From Bog-473 sp963721585 (GTDB lineage: Bacteria; Actinomycetota; Acidimicrobiia; Acidimicrobiales; RAAP-2), in assembly GCA_963721585.1 (NCBI GenBank), contig CAVRJN010000009.1:124001-188000 (forward strand): a DNA stretch of 64,000 nt, given 5' to 3'. The notes below the pieces were generated by a model. It was given only the letters and a program-made list of their open reading frames with translations, made no database searches and was not told the DNA's origin. The translations under genes and the position numbers were made by a program. Positions 23,319 to 32,400 of this stretch are shown here, in pieces (positions within the stretch are counted from its first letter, which is position 1; the number at the start of each line of letters is the position of its first letter).

Positions 23319-25151
23319 ATGTCAGATCCCAAGGCAGACGAGCCGGGCGGGGAGGACCCCGTCGAGATCGAGTGGCAGTTCGACGCCCTCGACCTGCGGC
23401 CGGTGGAGCGTTGGCTGGCCACCCTCCCTGCCCTCGCCATCGAGACGCGCGACGGTGCAACCGTGACCGCGCTCGCCCGGCCGCCGCGGCGGCTGGTCGA
23501 CTCCTATCTCGACTGTGACGACTGGCGCATCGCCCGAGCCGGCTTCGTCGTCCGTACCCGACGTCGCGGCCGCCACGACGAGGTCACCCTCAAGGACAAG
23601 CGCCCTGCGGAGGGAAGCGGCCTGCGCCAGCGTCTGGAGGTCACCGAGGTCCTCCCCCCGCCCGGATTGGCCGCACTGGGCCACGAGGGGCCGGTCGGGC
23701 GCCGCCTGCGCGCCATCGTCGGTTCCCGCCGCCTGCGTGAAGTGCTCCAGGTGCGCACCCGCCGGCGCCCCTTCGCGCTGCGGGTCGGCGGTGTCGACGT
23801 GGCGGAGATCGCGCTCGATGACACGATGATCGTCGTCGGAACCGGGCAGCGCCCCATGCAGCTCCGGCGCGTCGAGGTCGAGGTCCACCCGGACTGGCTC
23901 GGCGCGCTGGAGCCGATCGTGGAACAACTACGGACGTCCTGCGGACTCCAACCGGCGCGCCTCTCCAAGTTCGAAGCAGGCTTGCTGGCTCTCGGAGAGG
24001 AGATCCCCGGAACGCCCGATCTCGGGCCGACCGACATCTCCGCCGAGTCCACCATGGGGGACCTCGCCTTCGCCGTCCTCCGGCGCCAGTTGGCCGTGGT
24101 GCGGGCCAAGGAGCCCGGCACTCGTCTCGGCGAGGACCCCGAGGAACTGCACGACATGCGGGTGGCGACGCGCCGCCTGCGTGCCGCCCTTTCGCTGTTC
24201 GAGGCGGTACTGCCCGTTCGGGCCCAGGTCTTCCGGGAGGAGCTCGGTTGGCTGGCCAGGCTCCTCGGAGCCGTGCGCGACCTCGATGTGCAGCTGCAGG
24301 GTCTGGCGGCCCTGCCGTCCGCCGATGTCCTCACCACCCTCGCCCTCGCACCCGACGGCCATGACCCCCTGGCCGAACTGGCGGCGCTTCTCGAGCGCGA
24401 GCGCGAGGCGGCCCGCACCGACATGCTGAACGGGCTCGATTCGGTCCGCTGGGATCGCCTGGCCAAAGGGCTGACCGCCATGGCGCAGCAGGGACCGGCC
24501 CGTCGCTCGCTGGCCACCAGGGTGCCCGCCGACATCGGCCTGCCCGAATTGGTCCTGAGGCGTCACCACAAGGTCCGCAAGGCTGCCAAGCAGGCAAAGC
24601 ATTCCGGCGTCGTGACGGATTTCCACGCATTGCGCATCCGGTGCAAGCGGTTGCGCTACGCCCTCGAGTTCAGTAGCGAGGTCTACGGCGGAAAGACCTC
24701 CCGCTTCGTGCGCGACCTCACGGTGCTACAGGACGACCTCGGCGAAATGCAGGACGCCGAGGTGGCGTCGCTGCAATTGGCCGACCTGGCCACCGGGGAA
24801 GCCCATCTCCCCGCCGCCACCGTCTTCATGATGGGCGGAGTGGCCGAACAGCGCCGGCGCCAGGTGAAGCGGTTTCTCAAACGACTGCCCGACGAGCTGC
24901 CCCGCATCGAAGGGAGGGCGTGGCGCGAACTGCGAGATCTCATGGAGCGCCGTCGGGCCGAAGCGGAGGCGGCCCGGCCGCCGATGCGCACCACGCTGCG
25001 CGCGTTGCCCCACCCGGCACCCGAGGGCGCACCGGTGCCGGCACCTGTACCGGTACCGGCACCTTCAGCCTCTCCCGAGCCGATCCATCCCGCCCTGGGG
25101 CCGGGGCTCACGTCCCTGGCCCCGCCGCCGCAGTCAGGCCAAGGGGAATGA
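23319..25151 (+). CDS. CYTH-CHAD domain protein
   Basis: About 610 residues; the start is ATG 23319, or ATG 23292 nine codons earlier. An N-terminal CYTH domain (about 10-215) is followed by a CHAD domain (about 245-520) with ELHDMRVATRRLRAALSLF and DFHALRIRCKRLRYALEF, the conserved His/Arg/Lys helices that bind polyphosphate. A Pro/Ala-rich tail ends the protein. CYTH enzymes hydrolyse triphosphates using an ExExK motif; here it reads EIEWQ, with Gln for Lys, so activity may be weakened. The role is probably polyphosphate or triphosphate metabolism. The 3' end overlaps the EthD gene by 18 bases, convergently. Confidence 0.9.
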   Translation: MSDPKADEPGGEDPVEIEWQFDALDLRPVERWLATLPALAIETRDGATVTALARPPRRLVDSYLDCDDWRIARAGFVVRTRRRGRHDEVTLKDKRPAEGSGLRQRLEVTEVLPPPGLAALGHEGPVGRRLRAIVGSRRLREVLQVRTRRRPFALRVGGVDVAEIALDDTMIVVGTGQRPMQLRRVEVEVHPDWLGALEPIVEQLRTSCGLQPARLSKFEAGLLALGEEIPGTPDLGPTDISAESTMGDLAFAVLRRQLAVVRAKEPGTRLGEDPEELHDMRVATRRLRAALSLFEAVLPVRAQVFREELGWLARLLGAVRDLDVQLQGLAALPSADVLTTLALAPDGHDPLAELAALLEREREAARTDMLNGLDSVRWDRLAKGLTAMAQQGPARRSLATRVPADIGLPELVLRRHHKVRKAAKQAKHSGVVTDFHALRIRCKRLRYALEFSSEVYGGKTSRFVRDLTVLQDDLGEMQDAEVASLQLADLATGEAHLPAATVFMMGGVAEQRRRQVKRFLKRLPDELPRIEGRAWRELRDLMERRRAEAEAARPPMRTTLRALPHPAPEGAPVPAPVPVPAPSASPEPIHPALGPGLTSLAPPPQSGQGE

Positions 25152-25502
25152 GCGCGCGTCGTCTCCCATGACGACGCGGGGATGCTCGGTGACGACGAAG
25201 TGCAGCTGGTCGGTGTCGAGAAAGTTGCCGATGTCGGTCCAGATGTCGGGGAAGTCCGGCTCCGCCATGTGGGCCCGGTACGCGTCCATGTTTTCGAACC
25301 ACTGCACCGTGACGCCGTCGAACCCGGCATCGTCGTCGCCGTTGTAGTCACTGAGCGGGCGCGGGTGCTGCTCGTAGCGCAAAACGTGGCTCCCGCTCCT
25401 GCTCGACTTGATCAGCGGACCGTGCACGTCCTGCCAGTACGCATGGAACTCGGCGGGCGTGAGACCGTCTTTTCGGCGCAGCAGGCACGTGAGCCTGACC
25501 AT
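25134..25502 (-). CDS. EthD-domain protein
   Basis: 122 residues from ATG 25502, chosen because AGGAGGT lies six bases upstream. It is a ferredoxin-like dimeric fold: MVRLTCLLRRKDGLTPAEFHAYWQDVHGPLI (split MVRLTCLLRRKDGLTPAEF and HAYWQDVHGPLI) carries the family's F-x2-YW-x2-HGPL motif, and FDGVTVQWFENMDAY follows. EthD was named from an ether-degradation cluster; most members have no assigned reaction. It is convergent with the CYTH-CHAD gene and overlaps its end. No pathway can be inferred. Confidence 0.85.
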   Translation of the reverse strand: MVRLTCLLRRKDGLTPAEFHAYWQDVHGPLIKSSRSGSHVLRYEQHPRPLSDYNGDDDAGFDGVTVQWFENMDAYRAHMAEPDFPDIWTDIGNFLDTDQLHFVVTEHPRVVMGDDARSFPLA

Positions 25503-25714
25503 GGGACCTCCTGTCCGGTGCGACGCCGGCACGGGTGACCCGGTCGCCGCTCCCGCAGGCTACCGGCGGTCCCGGGACCTGAGGGAGGGATCGTGGTGTG
25601 CTGTGGCCGCCACCGGGCCGGCCCCCGAGACCGGAGGGGGAACGGAGGAGGTCCCGAAGGCCGGGCCCGGTGGCGGTCCGCCGTACGATCCGCGCCGGAT
25701 CGGCAGTGATCGGC

Positions 25715-26044
25715 TCATGAGCCAACTCGGCGAGGGTTGGACGAACCGAAGGAGCGGGCGAACGCGACGATGCGGCGCCGTCCGACGAGCAGCAGCCCGG
25801 CCGGGCACATGCACGCAATCAAGAAGATGGGCGGCAGCGTCACCGTCGCCACCGACGCCGCGTCGGCGACGGCCCGTGCACCGCCAAGGGCGAGCTGGAA
25901 CGTGTCGAGGAGATCGGGCGGGACGAACCCGCCGTCGGGCCGCACGCTCCACGGCGTGCTCTGGGCGCCCGCACCGGGCGACACGGCGCACGGAAGCGTC
26001 AGGGCCACCAGCCCCACCGCGGCGATCCCGATCCGACCCCTCAT
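25715..26044 (-). CDS. Small exported/membrane protein of unknown function
   Basis: 109 residues. An N-terminal signal peptide (RIGIAAVGLVALTLPCAVS, cleaved near GAGAQS) is followed by about 35 polar residues and one C-terminal membrane helix, VATVTLPPIFLIACMCPAGLLLVG, ended by RRRIVAF. AGGGGTGG lies before the ATG. This is the plan of a small cell-surface protein anchored near its C-terminus. No family is recognised. The 212 bases between it and the EthD gene hold nothing obvious. Confidence 0.55.
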   Translation of the reverse strand: MRGRIGIAAVGLVALTLPCAVSPGAGAQSTPWSVRPDGGFVPPDLLDTFQLALGGARAVADAASVATVTLPPIFLIACMCPAGLLLVGRRRIVAFARSFGSSNPRRVGS

Positions 26045-26197
26045 CTGCCACCCCTCGCATTCCCTCCGCTTCCACGGAAGGCTCCTCTGCCTCGGTTCGT
26101 GAAACGGGGCACCCCGGCGAACCTTGCGCCCACCTGTGAAAAATTCCCGTTGTCACGTCCCGATGCCGTGCACGAGGCACGGGGCACGGGGCACGGG

Positions 26198-26249
26198 GCA
26201 CGAACAGCAGGTCGGCGGGACGCCACCGGTCGTCCCGTACTGTTCGTGC
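26198..26249 (+). promoter_or_regulatory. Hairpin ending at the TauE start codon
   Basis: GCACGAACAG (26198-26207) pairs perfectly with CTGTTCGTGC (26240-26249), with an inner stem GGGACG/CGTCCC (26217-26222 / 26231-26236). The base after the right arm is the A of the ATG. Just upstream, GGGCACG is repeated in tandem (about 26175-26203). In RNA this stem would bury the ribosome-binding region, suggesting translational control or a leaderless start within the repeat. Confidence 0.5.
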
Positions 26250-26999
26250 ATGCCCGCGTCCCACGTCGTGGTCCTCCTGCTCGGCGGGGTGGGTGCCGGC
26301 ATCTTCAACGGCGTGGCCGGAGGGGGCAGCCTGATCTCGTTCCCGATCCTGCTCGGGCTCGGCTACCCCGCCCTGACGGCCAACATCACCAACACCATCG
26401 GGATCTGGCCGGGCTACGTCGCCTCGGCGGCCGGCTTCCGCCGCGAGATCGGCGACCAGTCCCACCGCCTCCTGCGCCTGAGCCCGGTGGCCCTGGCGGG
26501 CGGAGCAGCCGGCGCCCTGCTCCTTCTCACCACCTCCGCGGCGACCTTCGACGACGTGGTGCCCTGGCTCGTCTTGGGGGCCGCCGCGCTGTTCGCCGCC
26601 CAACCGGTGCTGCGGAAAGCGCTGGACCGCGGCTCGGCCCACCCCCGCACACGGCCCGTGCTGCTGGTGGCGGGCGTGTTCGCCGCGTCGGTCTACGGGG
26701 GCTACTTCGGCGCCGCCATGGGCGTCATGTTCCTCGCCATCCTGGGCTTGGCGCTGCCCCTGACTCTCGCCCACACCAGCGGTCTGCGCGCCGTGCTGTC
26801 GATGATCGTCAACGGCATGGCCGCCGTCGTCTTCCTGATCCACGGCGGCCTCGCCTGGGAGGCCGTCGGGTTGCTGGCCGCCGGCAGCCTCGTCGGTGGT
26901 TACGCCGGCGCGCGTCTCGCCCTCGCCCTCCCCGCGCCCGCATTGCGGGTGGTGGTCATTCTGGTCGCCGTGGGCACGGCGGTGAAGCTGCTGCTCTGA
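26250..26999 (+). CDS. TauE/SafE-family sulfite/organosulfonate transporter
   Basis: 249 residues, about seven or eight membrane segments in two homologous halves. The family motif GVGAGIFNGVAGGGSLISFP occurs at the N-terminus and its counterpart YGGYFGAAMGVMFLA in the second half, with NTIGIWPGYVAS between. TauE/SafE proteins are thought to move sulfite, sulfoacetate or related anions across the cytoplasmic membrane. The ATG at 26250 lies at the base of a hairpin. It is convergent with the oxoprolinase genes (stop 26999, next stop 27003) and not part of an operon. Confidence 0.88.
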   Translation: MPASHVVVLLLGGVGAGIFNGVAGGGSLISFPILLGLGYPALTANITNTIGIWPGYVASAAGFRREIGDQSHRLLRLSPVALAGGAAGALLLLTTSAATFDDVVPWLVLGAAALFAAQPVLRKALDRGSAHPRTRPVLLVAGVFAASVYGGYFGAAMGVMFLAILGLALPLTLAHTSGLRAVLSMIVNGMAAVVFLIHGGLAWEAVGLLAAGSLVGGYAGARLALALPAPALRVVVILVAVGTAVKLLL

Positions 27000-27002
27000 C
27001 GG

Positions 27003-28682
27003 TCAGTCGACCGCGAGCGGGTAGGTGCCGGCCACGGCGCGCGCCAGCTCGCGGCGCGCCGCGCGCCGCGCCTCGTCCGCCTCACCCGGAGCCACCGGCA
27101 CCAACCGCACACGGGTCCCGGGTGCGCACTGGCCGAGCAGCCCGTGGTCGACCGCGGCGACCACGGCCAGCACGGGGTAGCCGCCGAGCGTGGCGTGGTC
27201 GGGCAGGAGCACCACCGGATCGCCGTCGGGTGGGACCTGCACGGCTCCGGTCACCACGCCCTGGGAGTCGAGCGTTCCCCCTCCGGGCGTGTTGCGGAAT
27301 GTCACCGCACCCGCCTCTGCCCGGAGTCGCAACCCGACCCGGTTCGATGCCGCCTCCACCACGAAGACCGCCGCCGCGAGACGCGTCAGGGCGTCGGCGT
27401 CGAACTGCTCGGCATGCGGGCCGGGCACGACGCGCAACCCGACCGGCGACGACGCGCCGAGGTCGGGGGCACAGCCGGCGACGACGTGGTCGCCGAGCGG
27501 TGGCGTCCACCCGCCGGCGTGCAGCACGGCTCCCGCCGCGAGGGGACCAGGCCCGAGCCCGGTCAATTCGTCGCTGGCGCAGCTCCCGAACCACTCGGGC
27601 CCGAGGAACCCGCCGGCCACCGACACATAGCTGCGGCATCCGCCGTGCTGGCGGCCGACGTCGAGCACCTGACCCGCAGCCAGCGGGAACAGCTGTCCCG
27701 CCGCGACCGGCGTGCCGTCGACGCGGACCTCGGGCGCGGCACCCACCACGGCCGCGTGGCACCCCTCCAGGCAGTGCAGCCGGGCCCCGCCCCCCGTGAG
27801 CTCGACCGCGCCCGCTCGCGCCGCGTTCCCGGCCAAGCGGTTGGCCAGGTCGAACGACACGGGATCGGCCGGACCGGCACCGGGGACACCGACCGCCGCG
27901 ACGGCCCGGCGCCCACCGTCCTGCAGGACGGTCCGGAGCCCGGGAACGACGACCTCGAGGACCGCGCGGGCACCCGGCGGCAACGACCACCCCGGTGCCA
28001 CGACCGGCTCGGGTTCGACGCGCTCGCCCGCGCCGGCCACGGTGAAGCGGACCCGGTCGCCCGGTGCCAGGGCGGCGTAGGGAGGGGCCTGCGCCGAAAA
28101 GAAGGGGAACCCGGTTCGGCCGACCAGATGCCAGCCACCGGGCGACGGGGTGGGATAGACGCCGGCATGACCGTTGGCGATGGCCACCGACCCCGCGGGG
28201 ACGACAGGACGCGGCCGCGGCCGCCGCGGCACCCGGTCGAGCGGGCTGGGCAGTCCCTCGAGGTAGGCGAATCCGGGGGAGAACCCCACCACGGCGGCGG
28301 TCAACGGCCGCGCCGTGAGCTGCGCCACCACTTCGTCGGGCCGGCAGCCGGCGAGCCCAGCCACCTCGTCGAGATCGGGTCCGTCGAAGCGGCACGGGAC
28401 AATGACGACGCGGCCCGGGCCGACCTGGTCAGCGGAGCGGCCGCGTCGCGCCAACTCGGCGCGCGCCCCGTCTGCCGCGGCCTCCACCGACGCCAGGTCC
28501 GTCTCGGGATCGGTCGCGTGGACCATGACGGTCGCCCAGCCGCACACCACCTCGGCCTCGCCCGCCAGCGCGGCGATCAGGCCGGTGGCCAGCTCCCGTG
28601 CCGCCCCGGCGTCGGCGACCCCGATCAGGAAGGCGCGGTCACCGAGGCGCCGCACCTCCCCCGCGGGGATGGACGGGGTCAT
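27003..28682 (-). CDS. 5-oxoprolinase subunits B and C fused (PxpB-PxpC)
   Basis: 559 residues. The N-terminal part (about 1-220) is PxpB/KipI-like: VVGFSPGFAYLEGLP, VPAGSVAIANGHAGVYP and PGGWHLVGRT. The C-terminal part (about 235-559) is PxpC/KipA-like: VVPGLRTVLQDGGRR, GVPGAGPADPVSFDLANRL and RVGLRL. With PxpA it forms the ATP-dependent prokaryotic 5-oxoprolinase that converts pyroglutamate to glutamate. The two subunits, usually separate genes, are one chain here. The ATG at 28682 overlaps the pxpA stop (ATGA). Older annotation calls such proteins allophanate hydrolase or urea-amidolyase-like. Confidence 0.92.
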   Translation of the reverse strand: MTPSIPAGEVRRLGDRAFLIGVADAGAARELATGLIAALAGEAEVVCGWATVMVHATDPETDLASVEAAADGARAELARRGRSADQVGPGRVVIVPCRFDGPDLDEVAGLAGCRPDEVVAQLTARPLTAAVVGFSPGFAYLEGLPSPLDRVPRRPRPRPVVPAGSVAIANGHAGVYPTPSPGGWHLVGRTGFPFFSAQAPPYAALAPGDRVRFTVAGAGERVEPEPVVAPGWSLPPGARAVLEVVVPGLRTVLQDGGRRAVAAVGVPGAGPADPVSFDLANRLAGNAARAGAVELTGGGARLHCLEGCHAAVVGAAPEVRVDGTPVAAGQLFPLAAGQVLDVGRQHGGCRSYVSVAGGFLGPEWFGSCASDELTGLGPGPLAAGAVLHAGGWTPPLGDHVVAGCAPDLGASSPVGLRVVPGPHAEQFDADALTRLAAAVFVVEAASNRVGLRLRAEAGAVTFRNTPGGGTLDSQGVVTGAVQVPPDGDPVVLLPDHATLGGYPVLAVVAAVDHGLLGQCAPGTRVRLVPVAPGEADEARRAARRELARAVAGTYPLAVD

Positions 28683-29452
28683 GCACGTGCCGGCGCGATC
28701 ACCTGGATCCCCACGTCGGCCATGGCGGCGCGGACCGCCGTTGCGATCGCCACCGCCCCGGGGGAGTCCCCGTGGATGCACAACGTGTCCACCCACAACG
28801 TCAGCACCGAGCCGTCCGCGGCGACCACCGCGCCGCGGGCCAGGGTGAGCGCCTGAGACGCCGCCGCCCCGGGGTCCGTGAGCGTCGCGCCCGCCTCCCC
28901 CCGGTCGACCAGTCCGCCGTCGCGCCGGTAGGCCCGGTCGCAGAAGCCCTCCTCGCAGGCGGTCATGCCGTCACGCAGTACCATCGCCAGGGCGCGGCAC
29001 CCCGACGGCAACACCAGCGCAGCATCTTCACCGACGCTGTCGCGCACGGCGTCACGGAAGGTCTCGTACACCGCTCCGCCCTTCGCCACCTCTTCGTAGA
29101 GCGCCCCGTGGGCCTTCACCGATTGGACGGTCGTGCCCGCCGCCCGGCAGATGCGGTCGAGCGCCGCAACCTGCTCGGACAAGGACGCACCGAGCTCACT
29201 GCGGTCGATGTCCATCGGCCGGCGGCCGAAGCCGGCGCGGTCGGGGTAGGAGGGATGGGCGCCGACCCGGACTGCGTGCTCCAAGGCAGCCGCGACGGTG
29301 GCCGACATGGAGCCGACGTCCCCGGCATGCCCCCCGCAGGCGACGTGCACGGAGGTCACCAGCCCCAGCAGCGTCCGTTCCACCTCCAACCCCTCGGCAT
29401 CGGAGGCCTCGCCCACGTCGGCGTTGAGGTCGATGGTCCGACGGGGCGTCAC
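28679..29452 (-). CDS. pxpA: 5-oxoprolinase subunit A (LamB/YcsF family)
   Basis: 257 residues from a GTG at 29452. The N-terminus TIDLNADVGEA and VTSVHVACGGHAGD, then GAHPSYPDRAGFGRR and VKAHGALYEEVA, are YcsF/PxpA hallmarks. With PxpBC it opens 5-oxoproline, a spontaneous by-product of glutamine and glutamate. The start lies four bases after the lhr stop and the gene overlaps pxpBC by four bases, so lhr-pxpA-pxpBC read as one unit. An upstream ATG frame at 29491 would overlap lhr and adds residues not matching the family. Confidence 0.93.
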   Translation of the reverse strand: MTPRRTIDLNADVGEASDAEGLEVERTLLGLVTSVHVACGGHAGDVGSMSATVAAALEHAVRVGAHPSYPDRAGFGRRPMDIDRSELGASLSEQVAALDRICRAAGTTVQSVKAHGALYEEVAKGGAVYETFRDAVRDSVGEDAALVLPSGCRALAMVLRDGMTACEEGFCDRAYRRDGGLVDRGEAGATLTDPGAAASQALTLARGAVVAADGSVLTLWVDTLCIHGDSPGAVAIATAVRAAMADVGIQVIAPARA

Positions 29453-29456
29453 GCCG

Positions 29457-32400
29457 TCAACCGGCCTCGAGCTGATCCACGACGATGCCATCGCGGTAGA
29501 CCACGCGCTGGTTCCGCCGGGTGGGCACGCGGGCCCCGCCCAGGATCGAACCCGTCATGTTGAGCGGGTCCGCCCCGGCGACGACCACCTGCTCCCCGTT
29601 GGCGCCACGGCGGTGCGTCGCCTGCAGCTCGTCGAACGCCTCGGGCAGCGCGTACTGCTCGCCCGAGAGCCCCGCCACGAAGCGGCCGCCGAGGACGAGC
29701 CCGCGCGCTTCCAGCCGGCGCAGGGCCCACACGACCTCGCGCCAGGGCACCTTGAACGACTCCCGGCTCCAGATCTCCCAGGCGACGATGCCCCAGCGCA
29801 CCAGAAGCTGCTGCGCCACGGTCTCGGCCAGGGCCTCGTTCCCGGGCAGGAGGACGCCGTCGTCGAGGGCCGGCGCCCCGAGCACCTCGGGCCCGGGCAG
29901 GAGCGACCAGCGGCCCTCGCCGATACCCGTCCCGACCGGCGCCCGGCGCCGCGCCAGGCGGCCGGTGGGGCGGCGGACCGTGCGGGTGCGCCAGCGGTCA
30001 CGGGCCGAGAGCAGGGCCCGCACCGCCGAGAAGGCGTCTGCGGTGACGAGGCCCCGGGCCACCAGATCCCACAGGCCCTCGTCCACCTCGGCCGGGAGCC
30101 GGCCGGTCAGCGGGGCCAGCTCGGGGCGGAAGCAGGCGCCACGCGCCCGCAGGGAGGCGAGCACGTCGGCCGCCGCGCCGACCTCGGGCTCCGGCGCCGC
30201 CGCACCGGCGCGCACGGCCCGCAACATGTCGTCGAGGTCGTCGCGCAGCACGAAGGCGAGCGGTGTGGCCGGCGAGGGTGTGCCGCTGCGTCCGGTCCGC
30301 TCGGCCCGCGGCGTCAGGCGCCCCCACACGATTTCGCCGGACAGGCAGAGCTCGTCGAGCCAACGCGCGTCGTAGCCGGTGACGCGGGCGGGCAGGATCT
30401 GGGCCTCCCACTCGGCCGCGGGCGCCTCGATCCCCTGCAGCTGCTCGAGGACTTCGAGCAGTCCGGCCCGCCCCTCGACGCGGCTGTCCGGCGCCGCATG
30501 CTGCCAGTGCGTGAGGAAGCGCACGTACTCGGCGATCGGCACCGGGTCGACCAGTCCGCGGCGCCGGCTGCGGCTGGCGCCGTGCAGTCGTACCAGGAGA
30601 TTGCGCGCGCACCAGCGGCCGTCGGGCAGCTCGATGGCGGAGCCCTTGCCCTCCAGTCGGGCCAGGGCCGTGCGGGCCCGGGCCGCCGACAGCGGCGCCC
30701 CCATCGGTGCCCCCGAGGGCAGCACGGCGTCCGCCACCAACTGCTCGACGGTCACGGGACCGGCCAGCTGCAGGTGACCGGCGAGACATGCCGCGGCGGC
30801 CTCGTCGTCGTGGGCGAGCGCCAGCGCCGCCTCGCGGCGCTCCGTGGCGACCCAGCAGTCCTCGACCAGGCTCGCCCGGCCGTCGAGCACCAACGCGTCG
30901 AACCACTGTGCCCATTCCCGATGCGGACGCGCCGCCACGAGCGAGAGCAGCAGGTCGTGCAGCTCGTCGGCGTTGCGTAGCCGGGGACGGACCTGGTCGA
31001 GAACGACCCCCACCGCTCGGGGGTCGAGCGCGGCCAGTTCCGACGCCGGGACGGGCAGCCCGCCGGGACCGAGCTCGCCCAGGCCGCGGCGCAAGGACAA
31101 TGCCCGCGTCCGCCGCTCCTCGAGCGGCGCATCGTCGAGATAGGTGAAGGGTCGCCCGCTCAGAATGGCGTGGGAGAAGGGAGAGGGCTCCGACGACTCG
31201 ACCGTGTGCACCTCAATGGCACCCGACTCGACCCCGGCCCACACCTCGACCAGACCCTCGACGGAGAGTCCCTCGTGGAGGCAGTCGTACACGGTCTGGC
31301 GGGCCAACACGTGGTCGGGCACGCCGACCGGTCCGGGCGGCGCGTTCTCCTGGCAGGCGGCCAAGCCGGGCCAGACGGCGGCGAGCAGGTCGTCGGCCTC
31401 CATGCGCTGCAGGTGGATGGGACGACGCTTGCCGCCGTTCATGCGGGGCAGCACGAGCGCCCGGTTGAGGTTCCAGCGCCAGCGCGCGCCGAGCATGGGG
31501 TGGAGCAGCACCGCCTGGGTCAACACCTCCGGCGCCTTGGCGCTGCTCAACATGGACTGCACCTTGGTGAGCGGAAAGCTGTGCTGCGGCCCGAGTGACA
31601 GGACCACCGTGTCGTCGTCCGCCGCTGCCTGGAGCTCGAAGTCGAAGGAGACGCAGAAGCGCTTGCGCAGGGCCAGCCCGAGCGCCCGGTTGATACGGCC
31701 GCCGAACGGCGCATGGATGATGAGCTGCGAGCCCTCGCTCTCGTCGAAGCAGCGCTCGACCACCAGCCGCTGGCGGGTCGGCAGGTGACCCAGGGCGGCC
31801 AGTCCGGCGGCGCAGTAGGCCACGACCTGCTGCGCCACCTCGGCGGACACCGCGGCGCGCTGCTGCACGAGCGCACGCGCCCCGTCGCCGTCCTGGGCCA
31901 GGAGCAACGGCTCCAGCGCGGCGCGCAGGTCGCTGACCGCCTCGGACAGCTCCGCCGTGCGGGCCGGGGCTTCACCCAGCCAGAACGGAATGGTCGGGGG
32001 CAGGTCGCCAGCGTCGTACACGCGGACCGTCCCCACCTCCACCTTGGCCACCCGCCACGAATGCGTGCCCAGGAGGAAGATGTCGCCCGCTGTCGCCTCG
32101 ACGGCGAAGTCCTCGTGGACCGAGCCGACCGTCACCCCGTCCGGATCGAGCACCACGCGGTAGTCGCCCGTCTCGGGAATGGCACCACCGCCGGTGAGCG
32201 CAGCCAGGCGCGCGCCGCGCCGGGCGCGCAACCGCCCGTTGACGGCGTCGAGGTGCAGATGCGCGCCGCGCCGCCCGCGTCCGGTCTCGATCCCCCAGCT
32301 CGCCAACGCCACCACGTCGTCGAAGTCCTGCCGCGACAGCTCCGCATAGGGGGCCGCACGCCGGGTCATGTCCCACATCGCCTCGACGTCGCGCTCGTCG

